A stretch of 64,000 nt of DNA from Coccinella septempunctata. Its lineage: Eukaryota > Arthropoda > Insecta > Coleoptera > Coccinellidae. Positions 54,620-62,776 of this stretch are shown here, piece after piece (within the stretch, counting starts at the first letter, position 1; each line of letters starts with the position of its first letter). The DNA is taken from contig NC_058197.1 of assembly GCF_907165205.1 (NCBI RefSeq), forward strand, positions 1,986,501 to 2,050,500, written 5' to 3'. The position numbers and the translations under genes are program-made. The notes under the pieces were generated by a model. That model was not told where the DNA came from, did no database searches, and saw only the letters and a program-made list of their open reading frames with translations.

Positions 54620-57328
54620 TTAAATCCTTAACTGATCTCTCGGTCTTCGGTGGTAGGTTCTTGACCTTCTAGCTTCTTCTGTTGGATCGTAGTCGACTAA
54701 TCTTCGTAGTTCCTCATTTGGATGTTGTTTGGCTTTGTCGAATATCCTTTCCGCCTTTCTCTTCATAAATTCTGTAACTGGTTCCCATTCCAAGTCCTTG
54801 TAGATTTGTTTGTTCCTAACAAACCAGGGTACGTCCATCGCCATTCTAAGGAGTTTATTCTCAGTGGCCTGTATTCTCTTGATGTGGGTCTTGGCTGCGA
54901 AGCCCCATGCCGCCGATCCATATGTGAGTTGTGGTCGCGCAATAGTTTTAATCATCGTCAACTTGATGTTCTTATTCATATGACTTCTTCTGCCTATGAG
55001 TGGATAAAGTTTACTCATTGCGGCTTTTGTTTTATCAACAGCACATTTGATGTGGTTTTTCCATGTAAGTCCTCTGTCAAGCGTCACTCCTAGGTATGTT
55101 GCTTCATTTTTCCATTCAACCTCTTGTCCATCAACTTCAAGGTTTTCTTCCATCCTCAATCTTCTCTTTTGCAGTAATATTGCTTGAGTCTTTCTTCCAT
55201 TGATTTGGATTTTCCATTTGATGCACCATTTGAGTAATTCATCTATGGCTTCCTGCAGTCTCCGGTGTATGATCTCTGGGCGTCGATGTCTGAACGCTAT
55301 TCCTGTGTCATCTGCGTACAAGGTGAGCATATTCCTAGCATTCTTCGGGATATCATAAACGTATATTACGTAAAGCAGAGGTCCAAGTACCGATCCTTGA
55401 GGCACTCCCGCTTCCAATTGTCTGGTTTGAGAGGTTGCTCCATCTATCTTCACATAAAAGTTTCTATTCCTCAGATAATTCCTTATAATCTTGCATAGCT
55501 TGGTCGAATATCCTGCTCTTTTCATCTTGTAGATTAGGCCTTCGTGCCATACTCTATCAAAAGCTCTCTCGATATCCATCAGAACTAATCCTGTGGCCTG
55601 TTTGGTCTGTATTCCTTCGGTGACGTATTCTATGAGCCGTAGTAATTGGAGTTCAGTCGAGTGTTCTCGTCGAAATCCAAATTGTTCGGGTGGGATTATC
55701 TTCAACATTTCTGTTTCCTCATTCAGCCTTTTGGCGATAACCCTCTCGACGACTTTTCCTAGTGCTGATAGTAGGCTGATTGGTCTATAATTTTGAGGAA
55801 ATTTCCGTTCCTTTCCAGGCTTGTTGAAAACTATCATTTCTGCAGTTTTCCATCTCTTTGGGTAGTATTCGGTCCTCATCACTCCGTTTGTTATATTCGT
55901 CAAGGCTGCTATTCCTTTTCTAGGCAATTTCTTCAACATATAATTCGTTATCCTATCTTCTCCCGGTGCTTTCCGGTTTTTCAGTTTCATTATGATCTCT
56001 TTGATTTCTGTTGGTGAAGCCGGTTTTGGAATGATTTCGGTTTCCGGTGGTTCCATCATCAGTTCTTCGTTTGCCTCCACTTCTTCTTCTAGATCTTCAT
56101 TGTCATCATCATTTCTGTAATTTATTCTGGCTTCTCTCTCAATTGTGTCGGCAAGTGCTTCGGCTTTTTCAAGTCTCGTATATACCATTCCGTTTGCTCC
56201 ATGCAGTGGAGGTATAACTGTCTGTTCTCGTCGTAAGCGTTTTTGCATTTTCCAAGCCGAGTGATCTATTGTATTCAGTTCCCTTAATCTCTGGTGCCAT
56301 CTGTTATTACGCAGTTCTGTTAAAGCATTTTTCAATATCTGACTATGCTTATTCAGTTTCTTCTTGTCTTCTTCTCTTTTTGTTGTTCTGTAGATTTTCC
56401 TGAGTCTTCTGTTCTTTTTTATAAGTTCCTTTATATCCCTTGGCGTATCTCCATGTGAATGTTTCGGAATTGGTTTCCTTATTCTCTTGGTGCTTTCTTC
56501 ATAGGCTTCTTTTATATGATTTTCCAATTTTTCAACTGCTTCATCTAATTCATCCTGGGTGTTTATTTGGGGAATTTCCCTGATTTTCTCCTGAAGTAAA
56601 TTCTTATATTTCTCCCAGTCTGTGCGTTCCTTGGTTTGTGTCTCTTCTTCGTTTCTTGGGCCATGTCCCACTATGAATTCTATGGGATTGTGGTCTGAAG
56701 TTCCGTCTTCTATTGTATCAATGCTGATTTCTTCAGTGATGTCTTTCATTACGACAATGTCCAGTACATCGGGTAGTCCATTTACTCTTGGTATGTAGGT
56801 CGGTATATCAGGTCCTATCACAACTGCATTAAGTTTTTCAGTATAAATCTTCAGTCTTCTCCCGTTTGTATTTTCCACCCTACTGTTCCATTCCTGCGAT
56901 TTGCAGTTAAGATCACCAATTATGATTTTCGGGTGTCTTCCTTCTAGTAGCATTTTTAGATCCTCTTCCAGCATGTCCTTATCCGGTGATTTATAAGTTG
57001 AAATAATCTTCACTTGCCCTCGATTAGTATTCACAATAATCGATATTGCTTCTACTTCTTGTCCATTGAATATTTGGTCGAAATGGTGATCCATATTCCT
57101 TCTAGCCAGTATAGCAACGCCACCTGTGCTGTTAGGTCTATCATTTCTGTAAATATCGTAATTGGGAAATGCTATCCGAACGTTGGGGTTAAGTCTCGTT
57201 TCTTGAAGAGCTATGACATCCGGTCTCTTCTCTTCAATCAGTTCTTCGAATTCTGATCTGCGGGCTCTCAATCCTTCGACGTTCCAAGAGACGATTATGA
57301 GATTGTTCTTTATCGTCGTGTCAGCCAT
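54620..57328 (-). CDS. LINE-B ORF2: APE endonuclease + reverse transcriptase
   Basis: 902 codons, no stop. Endonuclease: SWNVEGLRARR, ALQETRL (Glu near 42), IIGDLNCKSQEW (near 138-149) and SDHNPIEF (near 210). RT: KNRKAPGEDRITNYMLKKL, RPISLLSALGKVVERVI, GLVLMDIERAFDRVWHEGL, LEAGVPQGSVLGPLLYVIY and catalytic YADD at 670-673. The C-terminal region is basic and Arg-rich. All catalytic residues I can check are present. The ATG overlaps the ORF1 stop (TAATG), suggesting termination-reinitiation. Confidence 0.95.
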   Translation of the reverse strand: MADTTIKNNLIIVSWNVEGLRARRSEFEELIEEKRPDVIALQETRLNPNVRIAFPNYDIYRNDRPNSTGGVAILARRNMDHHFDQIFNGQEVEAISIIVNTNRGQVKIISTYKSPDKDMLEEDLKMLLEGRHPKIIIGDLNCKSQEWNSRVENTNGRRLKIYTEKLNAVVIGPDIPTYIPRVNGLPDVLDIVVMKDITEEISIDTIEDGTSDHNPIEFIVGHGPRNEEETQTKERTDWEKYKNLLQEKIREIPQINTQDELDEAVEKLENHIKEAYEESTKRIRKPIPKHSHGDTPRDIKELIKKNRRLRKIYRTTKREEDKKKLNKHSQILKNALTELRNNRWHQRLRELNTIDHSAWKMQKRLRREQTVIPPLHGANGMVYTRLEKAEALADTIEREARINYRNDDDNEDLEEEVEANEELMMEPPETEIIPKPASPTEIKEIIMKLKNRKAPGEDRITNYMLKKLPRKGIAALTNITNGVMRTEYYPKRWKTAEMIVFNKPGKERKFPQNYRPISLLSALGKVVERVIAKRLNEETEMLKIIPPEQFGFRREHSTELQLLRLIEYVTEGIQTKQATGLVLMDIERAFDRVWHEGLIYKMKRAGYSTKLCKIIRNYLRNRNFYVKIDGATSQTRQLEAGVPQGSVLGPLLYVIYVYDIPKNARNMLTLYADDTGIAFRHRRPEIIHRRLQEAIDELLKWCIKWKIQINGRKTQAILLQKRRLRMEENLEVDGQEVEWKNEATYLGVTLDRGLTWKNHIKCAVDKTKAAMSKLYPLIGRRSHMNKNIKLTMIKTIARPQLTYGSAAWGFAAKTHIKRIQATENKLLRMAMDVPWFVRNKQIYKDLEWEPVTEFMKRKAERIFDKAKQHPNEELRRLVDYDPTEEARRSRTYHRRPRDQLRI

Positions 57329-58725
57329 TAAATATTCTTAATAATTTGCTGCATCTTCTTCTCAATCTCTTTCTCCAGATTCTGCATCATCGTGCTGAGG
57401 AGGTTTTTCGTGAACTTATCCAGTTCCTCAGTGATTCCAGAAATTCCTTTTCTGGTTTCGGCTTTTTTGACGGTTTTTGCCTTTTCCGTCTTTTTCTCTG
57501 GTTTCTTCGTCTCTTTGACTGCTTCGGTTGCAGTTTCCTGGGGTTTCTTCACTTCCGAAGAGTTTGGGGATGGCCTCGGTGTATTTTGTGTTGGCCTCGA
57601 GTTGGTCTGGTTCGATCTTGGCGATCTCTTGGTCTTTTTAGTGACCAATTTCCATTCGCTACATCCCTTGTAGCTGGCTGGATGTCCTTGCTCTCCACAG
57701 AGAACACAAGAGGCATTTCGCTCCTCGTTCTCCCTGGTGAGCGTACACTCCTTGGAGCTGTGATTACCGGAGCATTTCACGCACCTCCATGGAAAAGTGC
57801 ACTTACTTTGGGCATGTCCATATCGCTGACAGCGGTAACATTGTCCAGGCCCGGTCGTCCTTCTCTTAGGTTCAACAACACAGTTCATGTTGTAGAGCCT
57901 TCTCACCTCGAAGATACCCTTATTCTGGGTTTTAACCAGCAATAAGGGCATCGGCCTCTTAGTTATATTTGAGGTCATTCTTATGACCTCAGCATCGACG
58001 ATCCCTTGATCCTTGAGGTCGTCAAGGATCGTCGGGATATCTGCATCCAGCGGTAGATATCTCACTACCGCATAGATTTTCTTTTCTTCCTCCCGTTGAA
58101 GAGTGTAAAACTCCCTATTTATTTTATGAAGGAAGTCCGTCATTCTTCTGTGGTCTTCCGCGGTTTGTGGAACGACCCTAATTCCGTCCTTCACAGTAGT
58201 CGCTCTGCTGTAATTTATTCCGTTTCGCATTAACGCGTTGGAAATTGACGTCCATTCGGACGTACCCCTCAGGGTAACTGGGGGGATTTTTTCTTTTCTC
58301 TCCACTGGAAAGGTTTTCTCTTGGGCTGGGGTTTCCAAGACTCTTTTCTTGTTTGCCTCTTCATTTGACGAGGAGCTATCCTTTCTCACTCTTTTGGCGG
58401 GTGGGGAAATTTTGGTTTGAGGGGTTTTGACCACCTCCATCTTCTGTTTTTGAACCGGTAAGTTCACTTCTTGGACATTTTTCAAAATAATGTTCTTCTT
58501 GAGTGCTTTGGAGTAAGGACTTTCCTTATTTCCCTCCTGCAACTCGAGCCTCTCCCTGAGATTTTTAATCTCAGCAACTAAGCTAGATACGCATCTATCT
58601 AACTCATTCACCCTCGCTTTCAAACTTGCGTTCTCCTCTCTCAAAATATCGTGTTCGGACACGACATTAGCGATTTCTGGCGCGTCTTCTTCCATTACGG
58701 ACTCGCAGTCCGAATGGTCAGACAT
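57328..58725 (-). CDS. LINE-B ORF1: Gag-like RNA-binding protein with zinc knuckles
   Basis: 465 codons. Acidic N-terminus, a coiled coil (residues about 25-65, ILREENASLKARVNELD...), a basic Pro/Lys linker, a folded region (residues about 160-280) resembling the PRE_C2HC/RRM-like part of Jockey Gags, then knuckles CYRCQRYGHAQSKC, CVKCSGNHSSKEC and a third with CVLCGEQGHPA (residues about 305-365), and a Lys/Pro/Thr-rich tail ending in an amphipathic helix. Expected role: binding LINE RNA for retrotransposition. Confidence 0.93.
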   Translation of the reverse strand: MSDHSDCESVMEEDAPEIANVVSEHDILREENASLKARVNELDRCVSSLVAEIKNLRERLELQEGNKESPYSKALKKNIILKNVQEVNLPVQKQKMEVVKTPQTKISPPAKRVRKDSSSSNEEANKKRVLETPAQEKTFPVERKEKIPPVTLRGTSEWTSISNALMRNGINYSRATTVKDGIRVVPQTAEDHRRMTDFLHKINREFYTLQREEEKKIYAVVRYLPLDADIPTILDDLKDQGIVDAEVIRMTSNITKRPMPLLLVKTQNKGIFEVRRLYNMNCVVEPKRRTTGPGQCYRCQRYGHAQSKCTFPWRCVKCSGNHSSKECTLTRENEERNASCVLCGEQGHPASYKGCSEWKLVTKKTKRSPRSNQTNSRPTQNTPRPSPNSSEVKKPQETATEAVKETKKPEKKTEKAKTVKKAETRKGISGITEELDKFTKNLLSTMMQNLEKEIEKKMQQIIKNI

Positions 58726-59076
58726 TTTAGAATCTAATTAATAATTACTTCGCTACTCGAAGAAATTGGAAATAAAATTTTTCAAGACAAAAGAAAAATG
58801 TATCTCATGCATAAAAACAAAACGGCTCATCAAAAATTCTCTACGCTATGAGAAAAATCAGAAAGAAAGATACGAAAAATAAGCTCACCTGATGTTTTCT
58901 GCAGTACCAACGAGAAAATTCTCTGGACACTTAGGATGAACACCAACTTTGAAAATTTTAACGAATTAAAATTCCGATAACAAATATAGAACCTACACAA
59001 CTTCACAGACGGAATCAAATATTCCGTAGCTTGGTTAGTGAAAAAATAGTGAATACTTTGTACATCTACTCCGCTG

Positions 59077-59083
59077 TTATATA
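59077..59083 (-). promoter_or_regulatory. Orphaned TATA box of the U6 ORF
   Basis: TATATAA on the minus strand. Its next downstream sequence is now the second target copy (59050-59059) and the LINE-B 5' UTR, so it would fire into LINE-B in the LINE's own sense direction. About 30 bases downstream is the LINE-B 5' boundary (59049). Confidence 0.5.
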
Positions 59084-59292
59084 GCCCCTCTACCATCCCT
59101 CCCTAGCACCCCACCACCCAATTGCCCGTTCCGTCGTCTGATTCGATATTAGATTGCTGTGACTTAAAATTTCTATGGAATCAACGTATTACATTCGTTC
59201 AATTTAACTGACACACGTCGGACTGTTTGTTGATTTATCCTTATCTTCCTATGACCAATTTTAAAGTGTTACTTTTATTAGTTGTATGATGA

Positions 59293-59330
59293 GCCTTGAG
59301 GAAGGAACAAAATAGTTCCGAAACGTTGGC
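59293..59330 (+). other. Best-preserved hammerhead-like relic of the unit
   Basis: GCC 59293-59295, TTGAGGA 59296-59302 (a single C-to-T change from CUGANGA), stem II GGAAC/GTTCC (59304-59308 and 59315-59319), GAAAC 59320-59324, GTT 59325-59327 and GGC 59328-59330. The changed core C and the GUU triplet suggest it is weak or inactive. Confidence 0.45.
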
Positions 59331-60039
59331 GAATTCATAAGAGATTGTTTTTCAACCTGCCCAAATTCCTGCGATATTTTACTTATTGTGTTCAATTAAT
59401 TATTTATGATACCTAAAAAGAACATATAAAATATTTTGTTATTTTGTGATACTTGAGCCTAACACTAAAAATACCTAAAATTATAGAGTGTTTAATATAA
59501 TTATGAGTTTATGAAACATATGCGAATTTAAATGATAATTGTCCAGAGTATTTTTCTTACAGAAAGAATATACTATTATATATTACTGTTCATTTTTTCA
59601 AACGTTTCTGATATTATGAAATGATAAAATATCAACAATTGAAAAGTATAAGTTATCGATACAGATAATAACTATCTGGATAAGCAAGTATTGAAGCGCA
59701 TTAGTATTTCAATTCTCAAGTTTGTTTCAAATCTCGCTGCTCCAAACAATATTTCAAAATTAATAATTTCTAGAGAATTCTTTTTCATCATTTACATTCA
59801 CGTTGTAGATGGTATACACGTTTTTTCTGAGGAAATAAAAACTATAGAAAGAATGTCCCTGAATAGATTTAACGACTCTGATGTATATGCAGAAATCCAT
59901 GTAGGTTCCTATATATAAGTACAGAATCGTTATTTTTTATTTTCACCCTAATTATACGGAGCACTACTATCTACTTCATGAATTTCATTTTCAATGTCTT
60001 AACCGAGAAACCGAAAAATTTTGAGTATATAATAATGAA

Positions 60040-60070
<31 letters not shown>

Positions 60071-61478
60071 ATCAATAATTAAAATGAAATATTCTCATAT
60101 TATAAGAGCTAAAAACGTGGTTTCTTAAAAAACGGCATGGATTCCCCATCGAGTAACATGTGACTCTGGTGACATGACATTGAATTTTCCAAGATTTCCA
60201 GCTTTCAGTATGCTTTAACGATACAATGGTCCAACATTCAGGAATTGTTGTCGAAGTCATAATGTATTTCAAACAGCATATCCACCAAAAAATTCTTTCG
60301 TTTCGTACTTTCATCGAAAAAAATTTGTTTAAATGAAAACCTCTATTTTAGTCGAATTATGATCCATCCTATCCTTATTATGCCCAAAATTGAGAAGGTA
60401 TTCCTGGATACGGAATATTCTGCTATAGTTTTTCAAAATGGGGAATTATACGGAAATAACTTGATATTAGTCCGAAAGTCACACTAAAACATTTGTAAGG
60501 CCTCACTATCTCCAAAATTTAAGACGAAATTCGGAAATTATATTCACGCCCAGTACGAAAAGAAGATATTAAAAAAAAAAACCAATGCAAGTGACATTCA
60601 GTAAAGTGAAAATAAAATATTGCCAAAATAATGTCGAAATTAGACATAGTCAAACTTATGCAAGTTTTTGGCCGTCCAACTTCATTTGCTGTTTAGATTA
60701 GATATTTTATGATTTCTATGCTGATCCGGCTATCGAAAATATTCAAAATGATTTTGAAAAGGCCGTTTTATAGAAGAAAGTTCTATTTTGAGATGCTGGG
60801 GTTCGAACATAAATCGATAATTAATTGCAATATTTCCGAAAAATGCATCAACAATCAAATATCTTATTTCAAAATACTTCAAAGTTCATGCTATACAATT
60901 CCTTGTTTTCGCAGGTAGTAATTATGACCAAATCGGTCCGTTGCGGGCGGAAACGTTGAGGGATGGTTTATTGTATTGGTTATACTGTACCTGTGTTATT
61001 CTGTACCTGTCACCTAGTCAAAGTAACAAATATTTTACTGTATACTTCAAAACGTCAATGGTTTTGAAATGGGGTTTTTTTGGCTTATCAAGAAATAGTA
61101 GTCCCGTAGATCAGTTATGGCACTTTTTTGGTTTCCATGATATTGTTCTGGTTTTTTTTACAGATAAATCCACTTTGTATTTGTCAAGAGAAATGAGATT
61201 TCGATAATTAAGTATGAACGTTGACTTCTATTCTATCTGTCTATTATATTTGTGGCGGCGTAGTTGTACCCATGGTAGAGGAATACTTCATCTCACCATG
61301 ATGGTACCAAGGGTAGCCAAACGATGGCATCACTGCGCACGACGGTTGCGATCACAGGGTAGATTATACGTCTATTGCGGTGCAGCATACGCCAAACGAT
61401 GGCGCCACCGGCGACGCAACACTCTATACCCTCGACGTAACCGGCGTTTATAGCAGGCACAAACTACGCTGCTTCGGC

Positions 61479-61552
61479 GATTGTCGTAGGTAGCTGCTAG
61501 GGTTCATTAACCTACCTGATGAGTCCGACCCTAGCAGTGGGACGAAACAATC
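61479..61552 (+). ncRNA. Type III hammerhead ribozyme, all core residues intact
   Basis: Stem III GATTGT (61479-61484) pairs with ACAATC (61547-61552). Cleavage is expected after C61485 of the GTC triplet. Stem I GTAGGT (61486-61491) pairs with ACCTAC (61510-61515). Core CTGATGA is 61516-61522; stem II GTCC (61523-61526) pairs with GGAC (61540-61543); GAAA is 61544-61547. Loop I CTGCTAGGGT (61494-61503) is perfectly complementary to loop II ACCCTAGCAG (61528-61537), giving a 10 bp loop-loop contact with one extra G-U possible. The strand opens at stem III (type III topology). Confidence 0.92.
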
Positions 61553-61562
61553 ACCCCAAGAG

Positions 61563-61585
61563 CACGCCATTCTTCAAATGGCGTG
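61563..61585 (+). other. Perfect 9 bp hairpin downstream of the ribozyme
   Basis: CACGCCATT (61563-61571), loop CTTCA, AATGGCGTG (61577-61585). It begins 10 bases after the hammerhead and is contained in the inserted element. The role is unknown; structured RNA or a processing/termination signal are options. Confidence 0.7.
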
Positions 61586-62776
61586 AACTCACCCCAGCAC
61601 ATACCGCCAAATATTCGTCAATGTAAACTGTTCTTTGTTTCAGGCTCAGGTAATTTCTTTTGAAATTAATTCATTTTAATGAAACATCCTCTACACATCC
61701 ATATAGCTCATGGAAAACTTCGAAAAAACGAATAAAAAAGTTACTTTCTTCCGTCATGAATTTCTTAAAATCGATTGCTGAAATTTATTAGAGAAAATAA
61801 CGAAAAATTTTGGTTGCAGTAGCCTTTTTCTTGAGGTTGAAACTGGAATAATAATATTCGCGAGAGTACTGAAGCTGGCATATGGAATAATGAGAAAACA
61901 ATATAAAAAATTTCGGTGCGTAGCGTAGCGTTAGATCTATGACGCCATTATAACTAGTGAAACTGAAAAGAGCAAATTTTTCCAATTATCTGTAGGATAT
62001 AAATAGTAGATGAATACCTAAAACAATGTTCTTGAATGACAAAAAAGAGCAGGATTGGAAATTATCCTGGTTATAGTGAACCAATGTCTCAATAAATGAG
62101 AGGATGAAATAACTCCAAACAAACGAAATTAATTCAGGAACATAATACACATTGATATAAGAGTGGACAAACAAATCAACAGTTGTTGGTTTTCATATAT
62201 CTGAGTTGATTTCGTTTATTTATCGCCCTTATTCGAAGGCTCACTTATTCGATATCCTCCTACTTAATTTTTACTGATAATTAGTATATCTGGGCATATT
62301 TTGAAGTTCTAATTTTTTTTATACCGTACTTGGAACGGGACCTAACGTTGTCTTTTGAGTACACCTAACAATTTTTAATTTTTTTTTCAAACCTAATGTT
62401 TCATTTAGAATACATTCTATATCATAAATGATTCATTATATCAGACTTGCACTCTGAATTCATACATAACCTATTGCTTGATCGCAGGTCAAGAAGCGTT
62501 CAGTGGATTTTTTTTTGCATAGTACTTGAAACAGTACTAACTGTTAATTTTATGATTCCCTATCAATTTTTATTTGTTTTAAAAATTAATGTTTCATTAA
62601 GAATATGCTGTAAATTCAAATATCAGACTTGCACTCCAATATTATGAATTTTCTATTTCTTGATCGCAGGTCAAGGAGCGTTCAGTCTTTTACGCATAGA
62701 ACTTAAAACAGTACTGTTGTCTTTTCTCTACATCTAACAATTTTCAATTTTTTTCGAAGTTAATATTTCATTTTGA

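Larger units (their letters stand above)
54344..59049 (-). mobile_element. LINE-B, full-length Jockey-clade LINE with two intact ORFs
   Basis: 4706 bp, minus strand. Target duplication TGAATACTTT at 54334-54343 and 59050-59059. The 3' poly(A) appears as a T-run ending at 54372; about 250 bp of 3' UTR follow ORF2 (54373-54619), and the 5' UTR is about 324 bp (58726-59049). ORF1 and ORF2 overlap by one base in TAATG. Both are uninterrupted, so this copy is recent and could be active. Confidence 0.93.
61251..61610 (+). mobile_element. 360 bp insertion with a hammerhead ribozyme (solo-LTR or retrozyme-like)
   Basis: A clean insertion in U6: ATATT is duplicated at 61246-61250 and 61611-61615, and the other units read straight through. 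It is visibly richer in GC than the surrounding unit. Ends: TGTGGCGG... and ...CCGCCAA, LTR-like (TG...CA with one extra A) with a 6 bp inverted TGGCGG/CCGCCA. It has an internal direct repeat, GCCAAACGATGGC (about 61316 and 61390), a full hammerhead (61479-61552) and a perfect 9 bp hairpin. There is no significant ORF (a 79-codon frame crosses its left boundary). Confidence 0.85.
53776..62776. repeat. Tandem unit U6, interrupted by LINE-B and a ribozyme-bearing 360 bp insertion
   Basis: Host parts are 53776-54343, 59050-61250 and 61611-62776, totalling about 3.94 kb. Both insertions have clear target duplications. The unit belongs to the U4-U6 subgroup. Confidence 0.92.

Noticed and set aside
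57346..57945. 199-codon plus-strand frame
   Set aside because: Antisense shadow of the LINE-B ORF1 zinc-knuckle and linker region.
61214..61453. 79-codon Arg-rich frame over the 360 bp insertion
   Set aside because: It starts in host-unit sequence and crosses the insertion boundary, so it is a chance fusion.
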